This document shows positions 1-13,634 of a DNA stretch of 64,000 nt, piece after piece. The DNA lies in the NCBI GenBank assembly GCA_013397865.1, contig VZTI01004400.1, positions 2,949,198 to 3,013,197 on the forward strand, in the 5' to 3' direction. Within the stretch, counting starts at the first letter, position 1. The number at the start of each line of letters is the position of its first letter. Made by a program: the position numbers and the translations under genes. This DNA is from Struthidea cinerea. Taxonomy: Eukaryota; Chordata; Aves; Passeriformes; Corcoracidae. The notes under the pieces were generated by a model. It saw only the letters and a program-made list of their open reading frames with translations, did not search any database and had not been told where the DNA came from.

Positions 1-289
1 ATTTTAAGCAAAAGCTGAGTGGCATAACATGGGTTGATTTTGATTTGGGAGCGGGAGTCTTTTTCAAAATCTTCTGTCCGATTTCCTTTGTGCCCCCATC
101 CCCAGGCATGGTGTGTGTGTGGGATGATAGCTGAGAGTTTTATTTTGTGAGATGTGATGTGTGTCCTGATTTTTGACCATTGCTTTCCAGCGGTGTTTTA
201 AGGCCCTGTGTGTCCTGGACCAAGCAGGAGGATGCTGACCCTGTGGGAGGGCAATGGCCTTCAGCTGCCCCCCTGCTCAGCCCCGTGAG

Positions 290-640
290 GGATATGTGGA
301 TGGGGCCAGGGGGCGTGTGTACATGTACATGCTGTGGAGCTGGGTGTTGTATGCAGGGCAGGTGCACGCAGGGCCGGGAGGGGTATTGTGGCAGGTGGAT
401 AGGAGTGTGTGTGCACAGATGCAAGGCAGGGATGGGTTATGTTGCATTGCTCCATGGGAGCCAGATGTGTGTGTGCCTGTAGGTCCTGCTGGGTATGTGT
501 GTGCATGGCAGTGAGGCTCGCATGGCTGCAGGGTGGGGGAATGCTTCGTTGAAGCAGATGCGTGTGTGCTTGTGCCCCCGTGTTTGTGGCTGTGTCCCAT
601 GAGTGGGTGTGGGTGTTAGTGCATGTTGGGCTTCTCTAGT
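290..640 (+). repeat. G/GT-rich low-complexity block
   Basis: Repeated interspersed gtgtgtg, gtgcatg and ggg segments over roughly 350 bases, without a fixed repeat period. The composition explains the cluster of overlapping short ORFs here. It is probably a degraded GT microsatellite or minisatellite. Confidence 0.4.
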
Positions 641-2113
641 GAGGCCCCCATGTGCTTGCCCCCCAGGCTGGCTGCTGCCAGTGGGCTGAAAATAACTGCA
701 TTGTAAGAGATGTTGGCTGTTTTGGGGGGAAGCAGTGCCAGGGAGGGGTGGTGGTGATGGGAGCAAAAGTTTCCTCACAGCGAGGAGTATGTTGGGAGTT
801 TTGCTCCCGTGGTTTTGTCCATGGCAGCTGGCCGGGATGAGTTGTCAGTGAATGCTGTTGCTTTGTTTCTCTGCCAACGTGTCCTTCACCTCTGTCACAG
901 CAAACCCAAATCATCAGCCTGGTCATCTGCTATTCTGTTCACCCCAACTTTGTCCCACTAGGGTGGGCCACAGTGGTTTTTGGAGCTTTCCTCCTGTTGA
1001 GACTGGAAGCTGAAGTTGCATAGGAGCACCTGTGGTGTAATTAGTATTAAGGTGCAGATATTCCAGGAGGCATCTTTAGTTTCACAAGAGCAGCTGCCAT
1101 AGCTATCTGGAGTGAGTTTTGTATAATAAAGTCGTTCGCATGGGGCTCTGTGTTACTGGCACAAGCACACCTTTACGAGCTCCTGGTGTAAACTGGTTTT
1201 TAGCTATCTCTGAAAATTCTTGCCTGGGGTTTGTTTTCAAGCGTTTAGTTCCTATAAAACTGAGTGGTGTTAAAGTGACACCTAGTTTGTGATAAGTACT
1301 GTGGGGTCTCTGTGAACAATAGGACGTTGTAACGCCCCCTCTAAACTGTTAGTTTAATACGCAAAGATAATGCTTACAGAAAGGAGAGAAAAAACAAAGC
1401 ATCAGTGAGAATAACATTGTCCTAAGGAATAATCTAAAGCATGTTTAAGGAGAGCAGTGGTCTTTGTTAGCACAGCACCTATCTAAGCTTAGCACAACCT
1501 TCTAAACTCCTGTACCAGACAAACTATGTATTAGTCCCTCTTTGAATGTGAATGACTATTTCTCTGTGCATCACAGAATAGATAAGAGTTTACATCACCA
1601 GGGTGAAATCTACCTACTGTTACTTGCAAGTGACCTCAATAACTCTATCTGCCTAGAATGGAACAACGTTTTGTAGATTAAAGTTTTCCTGTGGCAGTGA
1701 CTAATGTATTTGCTTTAAAAATTAGGTTCATTGTATGATTTTATAATTGGTCATAGTATCATGCTGTCACCAAGATTTAATAATAGCAATTATCAGTACA
1801 GAAGCATTCATTGAAGGGGTTGAAAACGATTGTGCCATTGTTCTGAATCTCTCCCTGCTGAATTGATCCTCGTTTTAGCAAAGGAGGATGTTTATGTCTT
1901 AACATCTTACGGATCACCTTCAGAAGCTGGGCTGTTGGCTTCAGTTGACTGAAAAATGAGTAACCTTTAAAATGCACCCTGCTGAAGGGGCAGCCTGGAA
2001 GAGTATCCTCATAGAAATGGTGTAGTTACCAACTCTTAAAAACTTTGGGCAGTCTGTTTATTTGGATTTTTTTGTTAAGGTCTTTGTGTGCAGGTGACTT
2101 CAACAGTTATCTT

Positions 2114-2200
2114 TAGTTACCTGTAACTATTATCTTGTATAGTTATATGTATATATGTAGTTACTGATAAGTATTATCTGTCTGTAGTTACCTGTAACTA
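2114..2200 (+). repeat. Duplicated short dyad (TAGTTAC-ct-GTAACTA)
   Basis: The same 16-base near-palindrome with perfect 7-base arms and a 2-base centre occurs at 2114-2129 and again at 2185-2200. The two lie in a stretch of related tagtta/ttatct/ctata segments running to about 2240. This is a degenerate local repeat. Confidence 0.55.
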
Positions 2201-3499
2201 GAGTTATCTATAGTCCTCTATCTATAGTTCTCTGTAATTAAGATCTGGTGAGTTTTATGCTGAGGTCCCATCTAATGAAGGGCATCTATATTTAGTATGA
2301 TCCAAAACCTGTCAGCTTTGAAAGGCCTAACTTCTGTGAAGACTTCAATTCGTGCCAAGGACTTCCAGGAGTTCTCTGGGATTAAATGCAGTATGTAGAA
2401 TAATCCAGTACATAAGCTTTCATTGAGACCAGTGATGAAGTCTGTATATGTGTACTTAAACTGGAAATCTGGGTTTGGCTATACTGTTTCTTAAAGTCAT
2501 CAAAATAGAAAGCTGAAATGCAAAGTGATTGCATTTTGCAGGAAGCAACTTGTCCAAGCTTGCAAATTTCACAAGAAAGTGTGCCTGTTTAAGTTTTTGA
2601 GACACAAGTAAGAATTTGTAGATACATACCTTCTAAGCCCAAATGGGTGTTGGATTTCTGCACAGAAAGGAGAAATGGACTTACTACTGTTTTTCTCAAC
2701 CATGTGATGTTCTTCCATTGGGTAAGAGCATGTACAACCATCCTAAAAACTGACTTGTTGCTTGTGAATCCACTGCTGCCCCATAATAAGCACCCTTTCC
2801 ACTCCCACTGACTACTGGGAGTTGCATGAAGGTGATTCTGGGTGGAATTACAGTTTCTATATGCGAACCTGAAATCCTTAGTTATATTGGCAGTTAATCA
2901 ACTAAAACTTACTATGATCATTTTTTTTTTCTCTAGCCATAAACTTAATCCAGATACCTAATCACAGTGTGGCAAAAAACCAGGAAAAAAAAGTCACATT
3001 TATTTGATTAGGTATCTGCAATATAAATATTTGAAACTTGGAGCAACATTGCTTTTTCAAAGCAGACATCTTACATGCTGCAAATATTTATACACTTCAG
3101 TGCTATTCAAAGCTGTTCTGAATCAGACACTGAAAGCAAAATTCTGTTTTTCAGTTACCCACTGTAACTGCACAGAAACTCTGTGCAATACTTGGGAGTT
3201 AGAATGACTTAACAGATAGCAATATTTCTTGATTGTCAATTCTACGTTAAAAGTAAATGAAACTTCCTTTTTCAGCAGGAGCGATTCCAGTAAATATTAT
3301 GTTAGTGAGCCCGCATTAAGACTTGCTAGTGGATTATGGTCCAGGTAGTTAACACTGCCACGGCTTTCATTAGGATGATGACTTCATTACAAATGTTTAC
3401 TTTCATTACCTAACTGTTAGTCAGCAAATGTTTGGTCTCTTGATCTGCTGAACCTGCTTTGCCATTTGAAGCCAGCGAGCTCTCTTTTTTTTTGGTGTG

Positions 3500-3800
3500 A
3501 TGATTGCTCAACGCTGGTTGTTCATTTTTTGATGTTGTGTACATCTTGGTTATCTGCAGAGCCCCATCAGCGTTGTTACACGCTCGGTGTTAGCAGTTTC
3601 TCCTTGTGTTCCTGAAACTGCATTACGGCAACAGCGCCTTGTGCAAACGAACGCGGGGCATTAAGCATGTGTTCCGAGATTAAATTAGTGAACGGATGGA
3701 CAGAACTTGCATCTCTTAAGTTGCTACCAAACTATTTATTGCCTAATAAATTCTAGCAGATCTCATAGCAGTCGCACACGTCTGCTGTAAGATCAGTTGT
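3500..3800. promoter_or_regulatory. CpG-enriched patch, candidate regulatory element
   Basis: I count 13 CpG dinucleotides between 3511 and 3781, in a neighbourhood where CpG is rare. The sequence is not simple repeat and has no long ORF. CpG retention in an otherwise depleted intron suggests unmethylated regulatory DNA or selective constraint. Function is inferred from composition only. Confidence 0.3.
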
Positions 3801-4833
3801 TTATTTACCACTCCCAAGTTGTGAGCTAACATTGCACATAGTGTCCATTGCAGGGACACTGGGACAGGGCTGCTGAAGACTCTGGTCTAAACTGTTTTAA
3901 GTCATGGAGGAACAGCGGCTTTTTTCTGTGGATTCAAGACGGCTTACCTTCTGAGGACTACTTAAAATTCATTTTTGTTAACCTTTCATTTAAGTGATTG
4001 CATATGGAAAAGAACTTAATGTGTATCAGCAGGATGTTGTGTAGCTTAACGCTTGTTCAACAAAATCCACATTTCATTATGGGCTGTTGGAGAAGCTGTA
4101 GACCTGGCATTGCTGTTGTACCGTCGTGGTAAAACCCAAGGTAACTTTAGTAGGGTGACTGAATTTACAGCACGGGATGTGGGATGAATTTAGCACACAG
4201 CACTTAGCTCCTAATTAAAGCTTATAGTATTACATCCGTAATCAGGGCACTCTTAGAATCTCTAAGAAATTTCTTTTTGCTTTGTTGACTCTTCTCCCAT
4301 TTCTTTCTTGCCATCTAACTGTGTGGTGTTGGGAGCTTGCTTCTCCATGTTGGGGCTGTCATATTTATGTCCCAAAGGAAATGCTTTCCAGCAGTGTACT
4401 TCAAATTGCAAAGTAGAAGAATTTTGTGGCTCCCCAAATCTTTAAGGCTGGTTTCTAAAATGATCTAGCTTTTAATCTTCTTTTCAAAGTAAAATAGAAA
4501 CAACAAAGCATATGTAATTACAATTTGTAGCTATTTTTAGACTCCTGACATGTTTCATTTATAGTATAATGATAAAAACAAATATTCAGCACAGAGGCTA
4601 GACAGACAATTTTCAAACCAACAGCATCCGCTTCAGCTACCCTCTGTGTATTTCATACGTGTTTCCTTTGGTTCTTTTTTTTGTTGTTCTTTTTTGGCTG
4701 GGAGTGTACCAAAACTGTATGTCTCAGTACATGCTGGGGGGTGCAGAGAAAACGAGAGCTCTGTCTGTCGGGCAGGTCCTGTTGTGAGTGTTTGCTGAAA
4801 GCCGGATCATATGTCAGTGAGTTTTAACGTACT

Positions 4834-4866
4834 GCACACACACACGCAGACACACATGCACGCATG
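4834..4866 (+). repeat. (CA)n microsatellite, imperfect
   Basis: Imperfect CA repeat with interrupting g and t bases (cacacacacacgcagacacacatg...). Confidence 0.8.
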
Positions 4867-5589
4867 CTTTGCTTTTCCGGCAGGTATAATGAAGGAAGAA
4901 TGGTGAGTTGGCATGTCACTATTTTTACACTGCATAGAAATGCTTATGTTGGCTTTTTACAGGGATAAAGCTGACTGAATAGTAATTTTTCCTTGTCTTT
5001 TTAAAGAAGATGGTGAGCAGTGAAGTGGTGTTAGTTTTCAGTAAAGAAAGAGGGAGAGAAGCTGGTGGAAATTGAGGTTTTCTAGTCACAATTGTAGCCT
5101 AATTTTAAAATGATCACATTTACTTATTTAAAAAATAGATTTGGGAATAAAATTAGCCACGTTCTTTGTTTTTGAAAGGGTAACGTGTGCGCACTCACCA
5201 TATGGTAGCATTTAACCCATATTGTATGAGCTGACAACAAGTCACATTTATTCTCTGATTTATTTCAGTGTTTCAGAATGTTCTTTTTCTGAAATCTAGT
5301 ACAATAAAAGATGCATTTAGGATTGTGCAATGTAATTGTCTGTAACTGTTTTGCCTCATTGTTACAATGATACCAGGTTCATGAGTAAGCAATATTTTTC
5401 CCTTCTGAAATAATTTCCTTAAGAAATAGTCGTTCTCTGAATGTTGAAATGGTTTGCGGGAAGAGTTATGAACAATAGCCAGTGACACGGTGTGTTGTAA
5501 AGGATTGCGGGGTGAGGTGTTACAGTCTCTGCTGGGTGAAACTAGAGCTGCTCCTTTGATGGTTGAGTGTGTGCTTGCAAAGTCTTTCT

Positions 5590-5614
5590 CCCCCTCCCTC
5601 CTCCCCCCACCCCC
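5590..5614 (-). other. G-quadruplex-capable tract on the minus strand
   Basis: The + strand has C runs of 5, 3, 2, 6 and 5. Read on the minus strand this gives G5-T-G6-AGGA-G3-A-G5, which fits the G3+N1-7 rule with loops of 1, 4 and 1. The + strand would be i-motif-capable. Confidence 0.6.
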
Positions 5615-8600
5615 GTCCTCCAGTCTTTGCACAGAGGTTGCTTAGTTGTCTGTTTTAATGGATGCATTCTGGCTTCCTTTGCGGTAGACTGTGAGGCACC
5701 TGTATTGGTGAGCTGGTACCAGCATTGGCAGCCACAAGTATGATAAAACCGTGAATCAGGCAGCTTAAGGATTGACTTAAACTATGCAATTAGGGAAATA
5801 AGAGATCTTGTTTTCCCTTTGGATTTCCCCGGGAGTTGTATTTTTAGGCTTTCTTTCCCCTGTGCCATTCTATATGTGCACATCTTTGGGGTTTCAGGAG
5901 ATGAGGCTCTACTGCAAAGGCCCAAAGTGTGCAGTAAATAGGACTAAGCCCCATACGGTGCGTCGCGTGAGAACTTTCAAAAGTCAGTGGCACTCCTCAC
6001 TGAGGTACCAGTTGCTCACCATCTGTCTCCTAAAGTAATTTCTTTTAACCTTGGGACTCTAAAATATTTCAACACGGTTATTCATGTGTTTGTGTGAAGT
6101 GTCTATAAGTGTACCGAAAAACTGCTAAGCTTCTAATTTCAACATGGTGTTTGAATACTAATGTATACCAATTAGGAATGGCTGACGCTGTAATTTATAG
6201 AAGTTGAAAGGAGCATTAAACACCACCCTTCCAACACTAAATACAGCTTTTCCTCCTGTGTGTAGCTGCTTAAGTGAAACCAAGGGTCTGTCTTCCAGAC
6301 TGTTGTGCTAGCATGTTGATATATCCTTGGATAAACTACCAGGCTGGTGTATTATCACATCAGTCCCTTTGCAACATCCTGTGTGTAACTGTACCTTTAG
6401 CTGATTAACACAATGCTTTCTTGGTACTGTTTTTGATGGCTCTGTGAATGCTTATTTTAAGACCTTTTTAAAAGAAGTGTTTTTAAAGAGAAAAGCTGTA
6501 TGAAATCTATAAATACTTTAATTAGATTTGCTCTGTTCGTCACTTTTTTTTCTTTCCCTCCAGATAAATTTTACCTCAGTAATGAATGCTGTGATCTTCA
6601 ATGCATAATTTATATTGACATTAATAATGATAGTTGGAGAATATTTTAAAGCCAGTTTGAGAAAACATGACAATTTATGTTGATAACCCTGGTCCCATTA
6701 AATTTGAACAGATTTTAGTAGAGAGCTGTGACTATCAGTGGTATGATGAAATAACCCACTTCTTTTCATTGTGGCAAGCATATTGGAGAGTTCATGTTAT
6801 CATGAGCGGTACATACCAGGTGTCAAGTGACATGCCAGACACACAGCTTTGCTTCTGAATGACTCTTTCCAATTAGAAAGTAATGGCTTTAACGGGATCA
6901 ACCAAGTAATCGGAGTCTGTCAGTTCTCCAGTGCCAGGAGGTGTATATTTGCAAATGTTATTTATTTATCTGCTTTTTAATGAGTTGCAAAATTGTTGGT
7001 AACCTTGAGTAAATTTGGGGGGTGGTGGAAATACTGTGTGGAAATTGTGGGATTAATGGTTTAGCAGTTGGGATTAAAAATAGTCTCAGCAAATTACCCT
7101 GTTGATACTGAAGCCAGAATCTGTTAATGGGGTTACAAGCAGATTGGTTTATCGGTCATTTATTTTCTAGGTTGATTAGGGATTATAGGTTGCCATCACA
7201 AAAGTAAGCAGTGCAAAAGGCGAGGATTGCTAATATTTCCCTTCAAAGTTTCATGCATTTGTGAGGAGGGTGTCTGAAATGGGTCCTAGATTGTGGGCAG
7301 CCTTTCCCCTCAGATTTTCACGTTCTGAAGTAGATGTCTAAGGAGCCTAGGTAGTGTAAAGGGGTGGTTTGGCTTGTTAAAAGTCTGAAAAATGTTACAA
7401 AACAATAATCTGTGAAATTCATGCAGGCCACTAAGAAAATTTAAAATGCCTGCTGCTGAATTGCTTGCTGTTACATCTCGTGTTTCAGTGCAGAACCCAG
7501 GGCGTTTCTTACTCACAACAATGTGTATGATGTGCAGTCTGTACAACAGACTGGTGGCTTTTATGTGTCCTGTTCTAACCTGCAAAAGAACTATATGTAC
7601 CTCTGCATGACAAAATCCTTTAACTGCCACCTGTTTATTGCAGATCACACATTTGTCTCTGAGCTATGGATAGCGTTGCAAACCAGGGCATCCCCTGTGA
7701 GTCCTCATGTAAGGATGACAGCCATGATGGAGCCCTTTAGATACTACTCTTATCTTCTGCTGTCTAGCTAGGGAGATGCTGTGACTTTCACACTCTTTGC
7801 TACCTTGTCCTGATGTACAGCTTGAGATAACCTAGTGACATTTATTTGGCTTTTCAGTACTTGCCAAGTGAAATGCAGTGAAATAGCAGGTGAACACTTT
7901 TGCAACGTTTTAACTGGATGTGGAGCACTGCACAAGACTGGTGGAGAGAACCATAATTGTTTTTGTGTCCTTGGCTCTGACAGAAAATAAGGGGGAGAAC
8001 AAGAAGTTTAAGAAGAGAAATGCTGACTTGGTTTTTTAAAGGAGTGGAAGATCCAAGCTTAAAAGGAATCCTCTGGGGACTGGCTGGTCTGGCAGGCTGA
8101 CGAAAGGGAAAGAAATGGGGGCCTTGAGATGTAAGAGATCAAGCTAATTCCTTACCCTTCTAAAGACTAGGTCTTCTACTGTCCTTGCAGAAAGCTTGTC
8201 CAAGCTTCCTGCGGGTTCTGACACTGGTATCCAAGGATCAAGACTTGTATCACCAGGCTGGAGAGGAAGACAGATGGTTACCTGCTTAATGTGGCTCTTC
8301 TGTGAGTTCTGTGCTCCTGGGGGATGGGAGAGAGAGCGTAATGGACTTGATGAAGGATGAGCAGCCTAGGGCAGTGACAGGGTCAAGAAGTTTGTTTGAA
8401 TTTTGGTTCAAGTCTTTTCTCCTGCAGTTCGGTTTGCAGACTAGAGCAGGTTACTCTGGAGTGTGTCAGGAGCTGTCCTGCTGGCTCAGTGGGATTGGGG
8501 ATGCTGTCCTCTGAGTTGGTACTTCCTCTGAACGGAAAAAAAACCCCCCATTGCTTGGTACAGTCTCTGTCATCTGTGATCCCCACGGAGGAAGAACACT

Positions 8601-11600
8601 CTCTCTTAAACTAAACTCTCTTCAGTGTGTAAGAAAAAGGCCAAGATGATGAGAGTTGAGAGTCTGACAGCTAAGAAGATGCTAGACATGAGACAGATTT
8701 TTGTTTTCTTACAAACCTGGTTTATTCTGCTTTATTCATTGTATTTTACCGTTTGAAGAAGGTAACAGTATTTGAAGGGCTTGAATCTCAGTTTCTCATT
8801 CTAATACGCAAAATGAAGTTTTGAACTTGGATCTTCCCTTCTTTTAAAAAGAAAATATCTATGTCAGTATAGCAGTATGCGAAGGTAGGAAAATAATTTT
8901 GCGGATGAATAATAAAAATGCTCTTCACACAGTCCTCCCTACTTTCCTCCCATGCTGTTAAGGTCTAATGGATTTTGACTAGCATAACTCAATTCTTGTG
9001 GAATCTTACGGCAGCTCTGTGAAGTTTATTGAAGACCAGATAACCAGAATTACTCCTTGTGTAATTCCACCCACAAGTAAGGTAATTACACCTTGTGTTT
9101 GGGATAGCGGAGCTGTGCCAGTATGAGCTGGTTCACTTGTAAAGATCTCTCAGCCGTTTCACATCTGGCATCAGCATCGGTCTCTTCACTCAGAAGTGAT
9201 GAAGAGCTGGTGTAAGCAGCAGGCACAGCAAAAGCTGGAGGAGAAGAAAATGGGGTGTGATGAGCCGAACACAGCCTTAAAGGAAAAAAGACAGTAGCAA
9301 GATCATACAGAAATTAAGAGGAGAAAATGGTTTTTGGAGGAACTGTGGGTGTCCAGGAAGACTGTTGAAGGTGGAGAACCACTTTCCCCTGTACCTTGGG
9401 GCGCTGAGTTTCTGTAGGTGGGCGTCTTTGTTTCATCAGCAATCACCATGGCAGGAATCTGTAGTTATCTGCATTAAGGTAGTAAAAGAATCACTGCCTT
9501 TTGGTGATGCATTTCTTCATGAGTGGTGAGGCTGAGGATGTGGCTGGAGCTCCGTCGGTCATCGTTGTTGCTGTATGTCGCTGTCTGGGATGCGTTAATG
9601 TGGTCTGACTGAGATTTGTTCTATTTCCCTTGGCACTGGTCTGCTGGGTGGTCTCTGCCATCCTGCAGCAGCACCAGAATGAGATGGGCTGTGTGCAGAG
9701 CTGTGTAGGAGCAGGATATGGGAGATACCTGATGTTTTGTCTGGTGCCTAGCGTGTGCAGTCCTGCTTCATCACAAGGGGCTCTGGGAGAAGTTAGCGTG
9801 GTGGTGGTTGTGGAGAGGAGATGTTAAACGGAAGGAGAAGAGGAGGTTGGCCAAGCACATGTGTTTGCATATGCGTGAGGTAACTGAATTTTTCTTCTGT
9901 TTTGTTACTTGAAGCGACTTAAGACTAGGTTCTTCTGTACAAATCACCGTTCGTTGTAGACTTCTTTCCCGTCTCTTGTCCCCTAGGTGTACTTTGCTCT
10001 GCAATCCCTTTTTCCTGGCTGTTGGCACGCTTCTGAACTTGAAGGTGGCAGAGACTTGGGATGAGTGGGTGGATGTGGCATGCTGAGCATGAGAGTTTTT
10101 GGAGGAGGAATATGAAGTGGAGCAGGTTTGTGTTCAGAATGAAAATGGGAGCGATCTGGGTGTTGCAATGGGCCCGTGAGAAGGACGAAGCTATGCCGGG
10201 AAACCAGGCTGTTGGCACAGAAGGGTTGGGAGGATGTCAGGCATGATGCTAACAGCCACCTAAGACTGATTACTTTTTAGCACTGGTAGCAAACTTCCTT
10301 AAAAAAGGAAACAAAGAAATTACTGTTAATGAATAGAATTTGTTAGGACTAGCTGGGTTTGTAAAAGATGCATGTCAGCAAAAACAGCCATGAAAAAAAA
10401 CCACTTGGGAAGTCTGTTGTTCATCCCTGGTCTTTTTTGTGAATACTGTCGTGAATCTGTCCTGAAAGCACATTTTCTAGACATGACTTTTACTGGTACA
10501 GCCTTAACTCTGATTACTTTTGCAAAGAATGTGCTGGGTATAATGTTTCTGCTCTCTTAAATAAAAGAAGTGGTAGCTTTATGTTTTTAGCATTGTAAAG
10601 GAGATAAAATGAGGACTTGGAACAGTTCCCTTTTCCAGGCTTCTGTAGCTCTGATCAGTTCCTTTTGCTAATAATCATCCTCTACATCAAACCACAACAT
10701 GATGGTCAGGTAAAGGTGTGTGGGAACACAGCTGGCATCTATCTGACACAAAGTCAGCGGTTTAGGCTTACAGAAGATTATGATTTATCAAGAGAGTATA
10801 ATTATAAGCTGTTGTCATATGGTGGCACCCAGTAGCAATGATGATCTGTTGCTGCTGTTCTGGGATGTGTACAAACACACAGTAAGAATAAGTCCCAGGA
10901 CTTGATTGTATCTTGTCTGTGTACATGTGGTTGTATGGATCCATTAAGGGGTCATTAAAGTTCTCCAAAGCATATCTGCTGTCAAATTAAATGCTAATAA
11001 AAGTCTGTTAATTATCACAATCCTCTTCACAATAATAAGTTATTAGAATTGAATTTACTGTGCATTTTACTACAGTGGGGGGAAGCCAACTTTGGCGTTT
11101 GATCCTCATCTGGCATTTGAACGTGTATGCATAATACGAGGCAAAAATTTGGCCACAGTCTTCGTGGTACTGAAGGCTGCCTATATGGTGATCCTGTGGA
11201 GGTGTCCTCTGCTCTCCTCCAAACTCATCTGGTTTCTGTGCAGGAATTGGTCCTGCCCCAGACTTGCAGGAGAACAGCACCATGGGGCTCTGGTTCTGCA
11301 TCACTCCATGGGTGCTTAGAAATGTGGTCAATGGAAAATACAGGATGGTTCATTAGCCATTCTCTTTGTATCCATTACAGAGGGGTAGTACTGAAAAGTC
11401 ACCCAAGAGATGAGTGACCAAGGAGGAAAAGGTTTAGCATGCCATATAGCGTGGGTATAATCATGTGAGTACAGCTTTCTTCCCTGGGGAAAAGTATTGT
11501 GTGTGGAATTCTCTTTCACTGCTAAGATACTTTCCTTTTGCAAACAGCAGCAGCAACTTTTTGGTTTTGGTAATTTAGCCTATTAGAGCTGTGTGGCATA

Positions 11601-12191
11601 GTAAATATGCACAGATATAAAGCTTACTTTTATGTATTTTCTAAGCAGTGCAGCTGGAAGTGAAGTAATGCCACATGCTGTGGACATGTAAATGGCATTG
11701 TAGTTTCTTCTAGACAGCAGTCAGAAAATGATACAAATTCCATCACTTTAGGACATTGCATCAACTTGACCCCAGAGACTAAACCTTGCTCAGTTACTGT
11801 GCATTTTGGTGGTGTTTCTCCAGTTACTTTGGTCATGTTAGTTTAAATTTACATCAGCATACATTAGGCTAGAGCTTGGCATTAGGTGTGCTGAATATGC
11901 ACTGTGGCATAGAAAGTGGAGCAGCATGACGGGGAACTGGGCTGGCAGAAGGAGAAGTGCTCATGGCATCTATTTTGTTCCTCTGAAGACTTTATTTCAG
12001 CCCTGTACTCCCTGAGTCATGTTAATCCTGGTATTGTAGGTACCACCTACGCCCAGGTTATTCCTTCCTTGAGGTCATCGTATAGGGTCATTTATCTCAC
12101 TTTCTGACTGCTTTTCTCTGTAAGCCATACTGCTTTGTAGGTTGATAATGAATTCGTGGCTCTTAGGGAGTCATGTCTGCTCCTGTGCATG

Positions 12192-12228
12192 TGCACACAC
12201 ACACTTACACACCCCCCCACCCCCCCAC
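12192..12228 (+). repeat. CA repeat joined to twin C7 tracts
   Basis: A short CA repeat (gcacacacacactt acacac) runs into two C7 runs at 12212-12218 and 12220-12226, separated by a single a. The minus strand reads G7-T-G7, which could split into four G3 runs. Confidence 0.75.
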
Positions 12229-13609
12229 AAAATAGCAACTTCAAAGCCCTCACTGGGTAATCTTTACTGACATCAGTGAGCACTTCTTACTCATCTGAGG
12301 AGTCTTGCTGACTTGAGAGGCACGTTATTGTGAGTAGGAGTTTGCCAGTGTTAGCAGTGGCGGCCCAGCCTGGCCCCCCATAGGGTGGTTGTATGAGTCA
12401 AGTACCCTAAGCGTAGCATTGGCTGGGCACGGGCACATACACACATATGTACAAAGCAAGAAAAGAAAAAAGGTGTTGGTGTTACCAGGCCAGGATTTGA
12501 AAAATTAAGAAATTGTTGGTTTCATGTCTGTTGTTGGTGCTGTTTCAAGTCAAGCAAACAGAATACCTGCAGCCCTGTAGGTGCAAGTGCCTCCTTTGCT
12601 GCACATAATGATGTGGAAGACTTTGTGTTTATGACACTGCAATGTGATGTGTGTCTGTCCCCTTGCTTCCTTCGTGACATTATGGTCTGGATTCTCGTCA
12701 ACTCTTTGCCATCTCTACCCACTGATGTGGACAGTTCAGGGGTGTAGGCCAGGCCAATTTGGTTCTCTGTTTATACAGGACATAGACCTGCATGCTCTGA
12801 ATATATTTGTTTAAGCAACAGGTCAGTTGTTAACAGAAAATGGTACATGCCTTGCTGGGTAATGGGAAAATGAAGGCAATATTGTCCTGATGATGGTTTT
12901 AGAAACAGAGATTGTTTTCTGTAGTTCCTCAAGTATGACACAAGACGCCTAGCTAAGTATTGTTAAAAAAAGGTGCTTGCTAGAATAGTAGTAAGTGTTT
13001 GATGAACTTAATGCTGAAGAGAGCAATGCAATTTAATAGAGTGACTTCAGAATCCTGTAGTCTTTCAGTATTTCTGCTTCTTTTACCTTGGTAAAGAGCA
13101 GATTTAATTTTTTTTCCCTTCTATTTCCAATTTTGTGGAAATAGGTTATTTGTCATCCTCTATAGTTTTGAGGTTATACATTAGCAAGCATCATACTATT
13201 AACCCTTGCAAGTCAGTGTTGATTTTTTGTAGTATAAACATAGTACATGCCTATACATGTGGAAACAAAAGTCAGAGATTTATTTAAAGCTTTAAAGGTG
13301 GATATGTGGTATTGGCAAGAAGCAGAGTGTACCCTAAGGCATCCTTACATTGCCAGTTGGGATTTAAGCTTTTATACTAGTAAATTTTATTGTCTAGGTT
13401 AAAAGCCAAATTCATTCAACCAAATTAATCTCTGGATCTTTTCCAGTGTGGCAGAGTTTAACCAGGGACAAATGTAGCTGTTTGGTTAAACATTAAAAAA
13501 TGCTGTTGATTTGAATTTTTTTTCAACTAATATTAGAGCGAGCTCATAATGAAAAGAGGTTTTGAAGTTTTTGCATGAGGATGCCATGCTGCCAATAATA
13601 AAATGGATC

Positions 13610-13634
13610 TTTATTTGTTTATTTATTTATTTAA
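13610..13634 (+). repeat. (TTTA)n microsatellite
   Basis: Short tetranucleotide repeat of tttattta type with one g interruption. Confidence 0.75.

Larger units (their letters stand above)
1..3499. other. Noncoding: intron or 5' flank of ZNF516
   Basis: No coding sequence recognised. Bases 290-640 are rich in G and GT (short gtgtg tracts), which opens several short chance ORFs on both strands. Around 724-761 the + strand has spaced G runs. A short dyad motif is repeated at 2114 and 2185. The rest is AT-rich unique-looking DNA. Confidence 0.6.

Noticed and set aside
1..900. CpG-island promoter of ZNF516 at the window start
   Set aside because: The region is G- and GT-rich but has few CpGs and no clear first exon donor.
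140..926. Cluster of ORFs on both strands at the window start
   Set aside because: His/Thr/Cys-rich products arise from GT/CA-rich low-complexity sequence; no domain or splice structure.
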